From Candidatus Scalindua arabica (GTDB lineage: Bacteria > Planctomycetota > Brocadiia > Brocadiales > Scalinduaceae), in contig JAANXD010000076.1 in assembly GCA_018263435.1 (NCBI GenBank), positions 20,123 to 84,122 of the forward strand: a DNA stretch of 64,000 nucleotides, written 5' to 3'. Numbering within the stretch: position 1 is the first letter of the stretch; every line of letters begins with the position of its first letter. Positions 29,304 through 38,415 of this stretch are shown here, one piece after another. Both the position numbers and the translations under genes were made by a program. Under the pieces are notes generated by a model. That model was not told the origin of the DNA and searched no databases. It saw only the letters and a program-made list of their open reading frames with translations.

Positions 29304-29768
29304 TTGGTCATGGGAAAGATTGTTGCAATCTGCATAAGCGAAAAAAAGGGTGTTCAAAAAAAAGATGTAAAGCAGTGCAGATTGATTGAAAATTATGGCT
29401 TAGAGGGTGATGCTCATGCCGGTTCCTGGCATCGCCAGATTAGTCTGCTTTCAATAGAAGGCAGGTTGGTTATGGAGAATAAAGGAGTAAAACTCGATGC
29501 CGGTGACTTTGGAGAGAACGTACTGACCAAAGGCGTCGATTTTGCTAACGTCATGGTGGGGAATGAGTTGCGACTTGGAAAAGATGCCCTGGTAAGGGTT
29601 ACTCAGATAGGCAAGGAGTGTCACGACAGGTGCAATATTTATTACCAGGTGGGTGATTGTATCATGCCCAGGGAAGGTATCTTTGCCGAAGTTTTAAAGG
29701 GCGGCGATATAAAAGTTGATGACGATATTGAGTTTATAAATGATAAAGGCAGCGGTTCTAACAATTAG
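29304..29768 (+). CDS. MOSC domain-containing protein
   Basis: YGLEGDAHAGSWHRQISLLS...FGENVLTKGVDF...CHDRCNIYYQVGDCIMPREGIFAEVLKGG. Confidence 0.88.
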   Translation: MVMGKIVAICISEKKGVQKKDVKQCRLIENYGLEGDAHAGSWHRQISLLSIEGRLVMENKGVKLDAGDFGENVLTKGVDFANVMVGNELRLGKDALVRVTQIGKECHDRCNIYYQVGDCIMPREGIFAEVLKGGDIKVDDDIEFINDKGSGSNN

Positions 29769-30240
29769 CGACAAAGGCTCAAGGGGCGAAAGAGAAGACA
29801 AGAGCGGCGAGGTGATCAAGGAGAAGTTGGGTCACATTAAAGCCGAGGTTGTTGCATATGAGATAGTGCCTGATGAGCGGGAGATTATCTCCCAGACCAT
29901 CAGGAGTTTTGCAGACAGGGCGAATTTGATTTTGACCACAGGGGGCACGGGAGTAAGCCCCAGGGATGTTACGCCTGAAGCAACCAGGGACGTGATAGAG
30001 AGGGAGTTGCCCGGTTTTGCGGAAGCCATGAGAGCGGAAAGTTTCAAGGTTACCACAAGATCTATTGGATCACGAGCTGTGTCAGGGATGTATAAAGATA
30101 CGCTGATTATTAACCTTCCCGGAAGCCCTAAAGGAGTTTCAGAATGTTTAGGCGTTGTGCTGGAAGCAATTCCGCATGTTCTGGAGGTAGCAGGGGGAAA
30201 TGTTTCTGACTGCGGCAAGGATGTAAAGCCTCATAGTTGA
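29740..30240 (+). CDS. mog: Molybdenum cofactor biosynthesis protein (MogA/MoaB)
   Basis: LTISDKGSRGEREDKSG...LILTTGGTGVSPRDVTPEAT...INLPGSPKGVSECL; overlaps the MOSC gene. Confidence 0.9.
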   Translation: MIKAAVLTISDKGSRGEREDKSGEVIKEKLGHIKAEVVAYEIVPDEREIISQTIRSFADRANLILTTGGTGVSPRDVTPEATRDVIERELPGFAEAMRAESFKVTTRSIGSRAVSGMYKDTLIINLPGSPKGVSECLGVVLEAIPHVLEVAGGNVSDCGKDVKPHS

Positions 30241-30400
30241 ATTGAACAGGACGCAGATTTTCGCAGATACACTCAGATAAAAACTTTTGAAAAGAAACCA
30301 AATGTGTCAAATAATTTAAGCATTGAGGAATTCCTTAATCCCTCAATTCCTCAATATTATAATTCCGACTCGTTCGGGTCAGGATATTTGTGTCGAAAAA

Positions 30401-31255
30401 ATGACATTTCAGGAAATAATACTTAATCTCCAAAAATATTGGGCAGACGAGGGATGCGTAATAATGCAGCCGTATGATATTGAAATTGGCGCCGGCACCT
30501 TTAACCCATCAACTTTTCTAAAAGTCCTCGGAGGAAAGTCATGGAAATGTGCTTATGTTGAACCTTCGCGGAGGCCAACAGATGGGCGTTATGGCGAAAA
30601 TCCTAACAGATTACAACATTATTATCAGTTTCAGGTAATCATAAAACCATCTCCGGAAAACTCTAAGTCTTTATATCTCAATAGCTTGCGTTCACTTGGA
30701 GTTGATCTGGTTAAACATGATGTGCGTTTTGTGGAAGACGATTGGGAGTCCCCAACTCTAGGTGCTACCGGTTTGGGATGGGAAGTGTGGCTTGACGGTA
30801 TGGAGATAACCCAGTTTACGTATTTCCAACAGATTGGTGGGATTGAGCTGGATGTTATTTCACTTGAGCTGACCTACGGCCTCGAAAGAATCGCTATGTT
30901 TATCCAGGAGAAGGAGTCCGTATTCGATTTGGAGTGGGTAGATGGGTGTACTTATGGAGATGTGCACAAGTTAGATGAAGTGCAATTTTCGAGATATAAT
31001 TTTGAGGTTGCAGATATTCCCATGCTTCTCGATCAATTCGATATGTATGAAAAAGAGTGCAAGAAGCTATTAGAAGACGGGATCGTTATTCCCGCATACG
31101 ATTATGTATTAAAATGTTCGCATACATTTAATCTGTTGGATGCCAGAAAGTCAATAGGTGTTGCACAGCGTACGAGGTATATAGGGAGGGTAAGGAGCCT
31201 GGCAAAGGGTTGCGCTGAAGGCTATCTAAGGCTGATAGAAGATACGAACAATTAA
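30401..31255 (+). CDS. glyQ: Glycine--tRNA ligase alpha subunit
   Basis: [44 protein letters not shown]; start taken at 30401 rather than the track start 30323. Confidence 0.93.
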   Translation: MTFQEIILNLQKYWADEGCVIMQPYDIEIGAGTFNPSTFLKVLGGKSWKCAYVEPSRRPTDGRYGENPNRLQHYYQFQVIIKPSPENSKSLYLNSLRSLGVDLVKHDVRFVEDDWESPTLGATGLGWEVWLDGMEITQFTYFQQIGGIELDVISLELTYGLERIAMFIQEKESVFDLEWVDGCTYGDVHKLDEVQFSRYNFEVADIPMLLDQFDMYEKECKKLLEDGIVIPAYDYVLKCSHTFNLLDARKSIGVAQRTRYIGRVRSLAKGCAEGYLRLIEDTNN

Positions 31256-31329
31256 AAATGCCTCAATTTTTGCTTATTTCTTAAATACAGGGTATTTCAG
31301 GGTGAAGTTAAGATCGGTTTTTTTGCAGG

Positions 31330-32220
31330 TTATTTGAAGTGTGGACCGGTCAGGGAATTTAGTTTCGCAACAATACCTTCGAATTGAGCATTATTGGAAA
31401 ACTCGATTGTAATTTTCCCCTTTCCATTTCTCTCCATAATAGAGACCTTTGTTCCAACAGCCCTTCTTAGTCCGTCTTCCAGGTCCAGAATTTGTGGCGA
31501 TTTGATTAATTTAGGGGTCAGTTTAATGCCCATAGGTGATTTTGCAGGATCGGCAATGGTTTTACTGCCAGAAACGATTTGTTCTACTTCGCGAACAGAG
31601 AGATCTTCGTTTACTATCCTCTCGCTAAGGTTTACCTGTTTTTTTGAGTCTTTTAGGGATAAAAGGGAGCGTGCATGGCCCATTGAGATTGTTCCACGTG
31701 AAACAAAATTCTGGACTTCTTCCGGCAGATCCAGTAAACGGAGTGTATTTGCTATGGTAGACCTGTCCTGACCAACATTTTTTGCGATTTGTTCTTGTGT
31801 TAAACCGAAATTGTCCTTTAATTCTGAAAAAGCAGTGGCCTTTTCGATTGGGTTCAGGTCTTCTCTCTGTATATTTTCTACCAATGCAAGCTCTATAGTC
31901 TTTAGGCTGTCGGCACTTTTTACGATTGCAGGTAATTCCCTTATTCCTAACTGTTTTGACGCTCTCCAGCGTCTTTCTCCTGCTATTATTTTATACCCTT
32001 TGCTTGTAGGGCGAACTATTATTGGCTGTAAAACCCCATGTTCTCGTATAGAATTTACCAACGATTCCATTTGGGGCGCTGAAAATTTCTTGCGTGGCTG
32101 CGCTTCATTTGGTTGGATATCTGTTATGTTGATTCGCAAGATCTTTTCACTGGATTCGACGCCAATCGCCTCTCCCAGCAGAGATTCTAAGCCTCGTCCA
32201 AGTTTCTCTTTGTTTGCCAT
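31330..32220 (-). CDS. parB: ParB/Spo0J family partition protein
   Basis: LGRGLESLLGE, IIAGERRWRASKQLG, ALVENIQREDLNPIEKA, HTH GLTQEQIAKNVGQDRSTIAN. Confidence 0.93.
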   Translation of the reverse strand: MANKEKLGRGLESLLGEAIGVESSEKILRINITDIQPNEAQPRKKFSAPQMESLVNSIREHGVLQPIIVRPTSKGYKIIAGERRWRASKQLGIRELPAIVKSADSLKTIELALVENIQREDLNPIEKATAFSELKDNFGLTQEQIAKNVGQDRSTIANTLRLLDLPEEVQNFVSRGTISMGHARSLLSLKDSKKQVNLSERIVNEDLSVREVEQIVSGSKTIADPAKSPMGIKLTPKLIKSPQILDLEDGLRRAVGTKVSIMERNGKGKITIEFSNNAQFEGIVAKLNSLTGPHFK

Positions 32221-32237
32221 TTGATTATTTAGAAATT

Positions 32238-32397
32238 CTCAGCAGTGTCCGGTTAGGTTTTTGCAGGTACGGTTTTTATACCAGATTTGTCGAAAAATAC
32301 GTGGGGCGAGGCTTTAGCCTTGCGTGTATTGCACGAAAGCAAACCTAAAGGATTGCCCTACGTGTTACACGCAAAAACCTAACCGGACACTACTGAG
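32238..32397. repeat. MITE-like element with 27-bp near-perfect terminal inverted repeats
   Basis: Left CTCAGCAGTGTCCGGTTAGGTTTTTGC (32238-32264) versus reverse complement of 32371-32397 CTCAGTAGTGTCCGGTTAGGTTTTTGC; no coding capacity between. Confidence 0.75.
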
Positions 32398-32503
32398 TTT
32401 TAATAATTTTTTTTAAAAATTAATTAGGTATTACGTAGCAGATTATGTTTTAATATTCAAGAGAAATATCCAGGAAACGATGAAAAAAGTCTAATATTTT
32501 ATT

Positions 32504-33328
32504 ATGAAGATTCTTGTCCCGTTGGTTATTAACAGTTTTAAGGAAATTATCAGGCAACCGTTCTATTATGTTATTCTATTATCAGGTTGTTTGATAATGC
32601 TGATGTCATTAACCTTTACATTCTTCGCATTTGGAGAAGAGGGGAAGATGATACGTGATATGGGGATCTCTACTATAACTATTAGCGGACTCCTGACAGG
32701 GTGCCTCTCTTCCTCTGTCTTGATCGCAAATGAATTTGAGAGACAGACCGTACTGGCCGTGCTTTGTAAGCCAATAGCAAGGATACATTATATTCTAGGA
32801 AAATATTTGGGAATTATCCTGGCGGCTACCGTATTAGTACTTTTTCAGGGCCTAGTTCTGGAAATAGCACTGATAATCAATAAATATAATAAGATTTCTG
32901 GTGGTTTATCCGATGGTTCTGGCCTGATAGATTATGTTTGTTTACTGGGAATTTATTTTTCCTTGTTACAGGTCTTAATCCTTACTGCGATATCCCTGGT
33001 TTTGTCACTTTATCTTAATACGGCAGCAAATTTAACCATGTGTTTGCTCGTTTTTATTCTTTGTCATACTTTCAGTTCCATCTTACCATTTTACAGCTAT
33101 GGACAGGGTGTTGTAAGTGTTGTTGCACCAGTGTGTTACATATTGTTTCCAAACTTTCAAAATCTAAATTTGATGTCTATAAGCGGAACAGTTACCGACC
33201 CGATATTATTCTGGCAGAAGGGCACAATACTACAATACACAGTATATAATACTTTACACACTGCTATATATTGTATGGCTATTATGTGGCTGGTGGTTAC
33301 TCTCTTTAAAAGAAGGGAAATTGCCTGA
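32504..33328 (+). CDS. ABC-2 type transporter permease
   Basis: Multiple hydrophobic helices; GLLTGCLSSSVLIANEFERQTVLAVLCKPIARIHYILGKYLG. Confidence 0.75.
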   Translation: MKILVPLVINSFKEIIRQPFYYVILLSGCLIMLMSLTFTFFAFGEEGKMIRDMGISTITISGLLTGCLSSSVLIANEFERQTVLAVLCKPIARIHYILGKYLGIILAATVLVLFQGLVLEIALIINKYNKISGGLSDGSGLIDYVCLLGIYFSLLQVLILTAISLVLSLYLNTAANLTMCLLVFILCHTFSSILPFYSYGQGVVSVVAPVCYILFPNFQNLNLMSISGTVTDPILFWQKGTILQYTVYNTLHTAIYCMAIMWLVVTLFKRREIA

Positions 33329-33555
33329 TAAGTTATTTTTCCGGGAATATTTGTTCGTTAGTGTCTTAATTTGAAATATCATTGGAACATGATTTGCGTT
33401 TGTAAATAATATGCTGCATATAACAGTTTTGTTAGTAAATGCACCATAATGTAACAAAATGGCATATTTTTGTTGACAAGCAGGGGGCTTTTATGCACTA
33501 TATTACAACTTTCTACATTATTTTGTAGATGTTTTCTTTCCATCGCCAATAATAT

Positions 33556-33819
33556 ATGGCAACGTCTCTTCCTGGTGAACAGCAACTTAATGCATTTAAT
33601 AGGTTTTGCGAGCTTTTAATTGAAGGGGCAGAAAAGCACGGTATTGTTGCAGTTTTTGTTTTTCTAGTTTTTAGTTTCCTTGTCATTCTTGTAGCATATT
33701 TATTAAGAAATACTCTTAAAACAAAAGATAAAGAAATAGAAAGATTAGTTAAAGAAAGAAATAGGCTTCAAGATACGATTTTAAAAAAACGTATAAGTAC
33801 AAAGCAATCCAAAAAGTAA
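33556..33819 (+). CDS. Small single-pass membrane protein with C-terminal coiled coil
   Basis: One TM (GIVAVFVFLVFSFLVILVAYLL) then a charged tail; 1 nt before the next ORF. Confidence 0.5.
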   Translation: MATSLPGEQQLNAFNRFCELLIEGAEKHGIVAVFVFLVFSFLVILVAYLLRNTLKTKDKEIERLVKERNRLQDTILKKRISTKQSKK

Positions 33820-33820
33820 A

Positions 33821-34399
33821 ATGGTATCCGAATTACTAATTATAATCTTTATAGCATCTCCGCTTTTTGCACTTCTGATATATCTTTTGAAGGTTAACAA
33901 TAAAGTTAAGCTTGACAGCAACCGCTATATGTTCTTTAAGGTGCGTGATGACTTGATTATGCTTGTAGCGGAAGGGTATCTAAAGGAAAATGAATTCCTT
34001 TTTCAAACATATTATGGAATGACTAATCGTATCATAAATAATACCCATCATTTTACATTTAAAAGTATAGTTCAAAGTTTAACTAAAATTGATGAAATAA
34101 TGGAAAAAGATAGCGATTTTGATAGAATGGAAAAAGAATTAAAGGAAAAAGACCAAGAAGTCAAAAAAGTAATATTAGGGTTTTATGAAACTTTTTTAAT
34201 AGTACTTTATAGAAATAGTTTTATTATTAGATTTACGGCAAAATGTATTTTCCCATTTGTTGCTACTATTGTGTTGTTAAACCGTATTGCTAATGTTATA
34301 AGCAATAATTTTCATAACCGCTACATTGAAGGTACTAAGATTGCTTGGAGGTCTAGAAATAATATGAATCACATAATGACCTTAAGTCCTTCCTCTTAA
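33821..34399 (+). CDS. Hypothetical membrane-anchored protein
   Basis: N-terminal TM, central charged region, second hydrophobic segment; tightly coupled to the upstream ORF. Confidence 0.5.
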   Translation: MVSELLIIIFIASPLFALLIYLLKVNNKVKLDSNRYMFFKVRDDLIMLVAEGYLKENEFLFQTYYGMTNRIINNTHHFTFKSIVQSLTKIDEIMEKDSDFDRMEKELKEKDQEVKKVILGFYETFLIVLYRNSFIIRFTAKCIFPFVATIVLLNRIANVISNNFHNRYIEGTKIAWRSRNNMNHIMTLSPSS

Positions 34400-34600
34400 T
34401 AAAGTTCTTGTGCTTCCTTTATACTATAATATTTTCCTCCTCAACACCTATTAATTCCGCTTCAATCAATTTTTTCACTTCAAATTAGGGCAATGCCATT
34501 TGTTCGCATTAATTGACATTTATTTAGTATTTGTTTAAATATAGGATTGGTTTTTTATTTTCATTAAACAATTAAGTCCAGTACAGGAAGGTGAATCATA

Positions 34601-36511
34601 ATGACAGTAGAAAAAATGGAATTCAAGACGGAAATCAAGCAGGTTCTCGATTTAATGGTACACTCTCTTTATTCCCATAAAGAGATTTTCCTAAGAGAGG
34701 TTATTTCCAATGCCTCTGATGCTATTGACAAGGCGCATTACGAATCTTTAACAAACAAAGAAATTCTTGAAGAGGAAAAAGATTGGAAGATTAAGATTAC
34801 AGCAGACAAGGACGCCGGTGTATTGACAATCAGTGATAACGGAATCGGATTGACTAAAGATGAAGCAATTAAAGAACTCGGAACGATTGCTCATTCCGGT
34901 ACAAAGGAATTTATTGCGGCTTTGCAGAGCAAGGAGGTAAAAGACAATCCCGAACTGATTGGTCAATTTGGAGTCGGATTTTATTCAACATTTATGGTTG
35001 CAGACAAGGTTACTGTGCTTTCAAGAAAGGCAGGGGCGGGCGATAAAAAAGGCGTTAAGTGGGAGTCCGACACAGACGGTTCCTTCACCGTTGAAGATGT
35101 GGAAAAAGAGAAAAAAGGTACTGACATAATCCTGCATCTCAAGGAAGATGAAAAGAAATATCTCGATGAGTGGGAGATAAAGGGTACCGTCAAAAAGTAT
35201 TCTGATTTTATCGAGCATCCTGTCGTAATGGATATTGAACGGGAGCAGGAAAGTAAACTAGATAAAACTCAGAAGGTCAAGGTCAAGGAAGAAGAGACCC
35301 TGAATTCAAGAAAGGCTATCTGGCTTAAGAATAAATCGGACATAACCGAAACTGAGTATAATGAATTTTACAAACACGTTTCTCATGATTACACAGAGCC
35401 GGCAAAGGTGGTTCACTACAGGGCAGAGGGAGCTTCGGAGTTTACATCCCTTCTTTACATTCCCTCAATGAGGCCTGCCGATATTTACTATAAAGAGTAC
35501 AAGATCGGACCGACTCTTTATGTTAAAAGGGTAAAAATAATTGATCATTGCGAAGCGCTAATACCGCCCTACCTGCGGTTTGTAAAGGGAGTGGTGGACT
35601 CTTCAGATTTACCATTAAATGTTTCGAGAGAGATACTTCAGAACAACAAGCAGGTTGAAGTTATAAAGAACAGTATCACAAAAAAAGTGCTTGGTACTTT
35701 AAGTGATATGATGAAGAAAGAGTTTGATAAGTACGTTAGTTTTTATAATGAATTTGGCAGGGTCTTGAAAGAAGGTGTCCATATGGATTTTGATAGAAGG
35801 GAAACTATTGGAGAACTTCTTATTTTTCCTTCCACAAAAACAGAAAAAGATAAATACCGAACCATTCCGGAATACGTTGACAATATGAAGGAAGGGCAGG
35901 AAGATATATATTATATCACGGGTACATCACTGGATGAAGCATTGAAATCACCATACCTTGAAGCATTTAAAGAAAAGGATTATGAAGTCCTGATTATGCT
36001 GGAAGATATTGATGATGTTGTCATGAGCAGTTTTGAGTACAAGGGGAAGAAGTTTAAATCTGCCATTAAGGGTGATGTCACTCTGGACAAATCTGAGAAG
36101 GATGAAAAGGAGAAGGCAGGGAAAAAATACAGAAAACTCCTGGATCTCATAAATGACCGTCTTGATGACGTAAAAGAAGTCAGACTTTCGGGGAGACTGA
36201 AAGACTCTGTATGCTGTCTTGTTGGTGATGAGGGAGAGATGGACCCACAGATGGAAAAGCTCTTGAAGTCAATGGGTCAGGACGTACCTGAAAGGAAAAG
36301 AATTCTCGAAATCAATCCATCGCATCCGATCTTTGAAGCCATGAACAGGATATTTGAAGAAGACAGAAAGAGCAAGGTACTGGAAGATTATACAGATCTC
36401 CTTTATGACCAGGCACTTTTACTGGAGGGTTCCAAGCCAAAAGATTCTGCCGCCTTTGCAAAGGCGATTTCAAGACTGATGGTAGAAAACGTTCAGCATG
36501 TAAAGGTCTGA
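34601..36511 (+). CDS. htpG: Molecular chaperone HtpG (Hsp90)
   Basis: EFKTEIKQVLDLMVHSLYSHKEIFLREVISNASDAIDK; IGQFGVGFYSTFMVADKV; GVVDSSDLPLNVSREILQ. Confidence 0.96.
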   Translation: MTVEKMEFKTEIKQVLDLMVHSLYSHKEIFLREVISNASDAIDKAHYESLTNKEILEEEKDWKIKITADKDAGVLTISDNGIGLTKDEAIKELGTIAHSGTKEFIAALQSKEVKDNPELIGQFGVGFYSTFMVADKVTVLSRKAGAGDKKGVKWESDTDGSFTVEDVEKEKKGTDIILHLKEDEKKYLDEWEIKGTVKKYSDFIEHPVVMDIEREQESKLDKTQKVKVKEEETLNSRKAIWLKNKSDITETEYNEFYKHVSHDYTEPAKVVHYRAEGASEFTSLLYIPSMRPADIYYKEYKIGPTLYVKRVKIIDHCEALIPPYLRFVKGVVDSSDLPLNVSREILQNNKQVEVIKNSITKKVLGTLSDMMKKEFDKYVSFYNEFGRVLKEGVHMDFDRRETIGELLIFPSTKTEKDKYRTIPEYVDNMKEGQEDIYYITGTSLDEALKSPYLEAFKEKDYEVLIMLEDIDDVVMSSFEYKGKKFKSAIKGDVTLDKSEKDEKEKAGKKYRKLLDLINDRLDDVKEVRLSGRLKDSVCCLVGDEGEMDPQMEKLLKSMGQDVPERKRILEINPSHPIFEAMNRIFEEDRKSKVLEDYTDLLYDQALLLEGSKPKDSAAFAKAISRLMVENVQHVKV

Positions 36512-36595
36512 ACATTCAGGGGTTATGTAAAATTTGGGTAAGATTGAGCATGTAGTGGATGGCGTTTGTAGATTTTTTTGTTCCGGATGCGGCAA

Positions 36596-37012
36596 TCAAC
36601 CTTTTTTATATCTTTTAATAATATTGAAGGCCTTATTGATTTCAAGTGTAAGCTCTTTGGCTTTTTTCTGAAGTTCTTCGCTCAGGTGTGAAACCTTGTC
36701 CGGGTGGGACTTGGCCATTCTCTCCTTGTAAGCACTTTGCACCTTTCTCCATGGGGCATCAGGGCTGACATGCAACACTCTGTGTGCCTCATTAAGACCC
36801 ATCTGGCCATCAGGTTCACTCTTTATATTTGATTGTGGCCGGCTTTTTGAATAATAATTTCTCGGACGCTTTTGTCCTTTAAACTTTTGCCATATATAAA
36901 ATAAAAGCCCGGAAGCGATAAGGTCGTCAAAAATAAGTGGATGTAAATCCAGTGGGCTTACGATATATATGATTAAAATTATTATTAATATATAATATTT
37001 ATATTTTGTCAT
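36596..37012 (-). CDS. Membrane-anchored J-domain protein
   Basis: C-terminal J domain with AYKERMAKSHPDKVSHLSEELQKKAKELTLEINKAFNII; N-terminal hydrophobic segment; start taken at MTKYKYY. Confidence 0.8.
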   Translation of the reverse strand: MTKYKYYILIIILIIYIVSPLDLHPLIFDDLIASGLLFYIWQKFKGQKRPRNYYSKSRPQSNIKSEPDGQMGLNEAHRVLHVSPDAPWRKVQSAYKERMAKSHPDKVSHLSEELQKKAKELTLEINKAFNIIKRYKKG

Positions 37013-37028
37013 TGAATCTTTACATTTA

Positions 37029-37532
37029 CTACTTAATTTCCAGGTTGAAATATTTTTGAATAAGGCCATCTAAAAACTTGTTATAACCTGAACTCCGAGA
37101 GGATTTCTCATCGCAATACAATAAAGTATTATTGCCGGAATCCAGGATAATTGGTATTTCCAGGAAACCAAGTTGTTTTTTAAGTCTTACTTTGACCCAT
37201 TGTCGAGCATCATCGTCTATTGACGAAGAGATCAGAAGAGGAAAACTCGCAGTAACACAATGCATCTGTTTTGGAAAGACATTATTGTTTTTTATTGAGT
37301 AACTCAGTGTGATCCTGGAGAACGCTTCGATAAACTCCTTTGTTACTCTATCTGCAACACCCATAATTACGAAAATGTTTACCTGTGTCGTCTTGAACCA
37401 GGAAATTTTAAACTGTTGACCTGAGGCCACAATAGAGTCAAATTGATCAAATTTTTCATCTTTAAATTTGAAATCATCCTGTTTCAGCTTTTCACGAATG
37501 GCAGAAATGTATCTGTTTCTAATCAAGCCCAT
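37029..37532 (-). CDS. Hypothetical protein
   Basis: Continuous ORF ending 16 nt before the J-domain gene start. Confidence 0.5.
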   Translation of the reverse strand: MGLIRNRYISAIREKLKQDDFKFKDEKFDQFDSIVASGQQFKISWFKTTQVNIFVIMGVADRVTKEFIEAFSRITLSYSIKNNNVFPKQMHCVTASFPLLISSSIDDDARQWVKVRLKKQLGFLEIPIILDSGNNTLLYCDEKSSRSSGYNKFLDGLIQKYFNLEIK

Positions 37533-37981
37533 AGTTTATTTCCTTTCGATAAAAGCATATCTTATTTTTCATTCAAATCAAGATTTGTTTTTTGCAGCCT
37601 GATTCTTCAAAAAAACCTTCAAAGGTATTGAGCAATTCTTTTTTATTCATGTTTTTATGTTTGTCTGTAAGAAGAGAGGAAAGTTGTTTTTTCATATTTC
37701 TTAAAATAAATTCTTTCAATGAAATTTTCTACAATTGATGCTTTCATTATTTTTATTTGATGGGGAGGGAGTATGCTGAAGGCACGGTAATACTCAATAA
37801 AATGATCCAGGATTATATGAAATATATCCTTTAAGAGTAAATAATAAACTATAAATAAATTATATATTTTCCCTTGCGTTCAGAAGTAATGTTTGTTACT
37901 ATTTTGTGATATTCAGTATCAGTAATCTTTCTGTTGTATTGTAAATGACACAGACACACATGTTATATATTTAATAATAGT

Positions 37982-38017
37982 AAGGCGACAGGTGTAATAA
38001 CCTTGTTGCCTTTTTTT
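37982..38017 (+). terminator. Rho-independent terminator-like hairpin in the csp leader
   Basis: AAGGCGACAGG-TGTAATAA-CCTTGTTGCC followed by TTTTTTT. Confidence 0.6.
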
Positions 38018-38058
38018 ATAGTATTACCTATTTTTTATATGAGGGGGTGATTTTCAGT

Positions 38059-38259
38059 ATGCCGAGTGGAACGGTCAAGTGGTTTAACGACAAGAAGGGC
38101 TTTGGCTTTATTTCTCAGGATGAAGGGGACGATGTCTTTGTGCATCATACCTCTATCCAGGGTGAGGGTTTTAAAACTCTTGCGGAAGGGGAAAAAGTAG
38201 AGTTTGAACTTGTTGAAGACCAAAAGGGCTTTAAGGCCTCGAATGTTGTCAAATTATAA
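38059..38259 (+). CDS. Cold-shock protein
   Basis: [66 protein letters not shown] (RNP motifs). Confidence 0.95.
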   Translation: MPSGTVKWFNDKKGFGFISQDEGDDVFVHHTSIQGEGFKTLAEGEKVEFELVEDQKGFKASNVVKL

Positions 38260-38369
38260 ATATATATTATAAAGTACGCTTATATATTTTACGGTAGAAG
38301 TTGTCGAGAGATGGTTGCATATAAAAATATAGGGTAATTGTAAGATATTATTATAATGAAGACGTAAAA

Positions 38370-38409
38370 GCCTCCAATATCATTTTATAGATATTGGAGG
38401 CTTTTTTTA
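38370..38409. terminator. Strong bidirectional intrinsic terminator between csp and the convergent radical SAM gene
   Basis: GCCTCCAATATC-ATTTTATA-GATATTGGAGGC then T7; A-tract on the other side. Confidence 0.85.
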
Positions 38410-38415
38410 TATCCT

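Noticed and set aside
31330-32220. Orphan parB as evidence of a plasmid or prophage
   Set aside because: Surrounded by housekeeping genes (glyQ, htpG); chromosomal parB can be separated from parA
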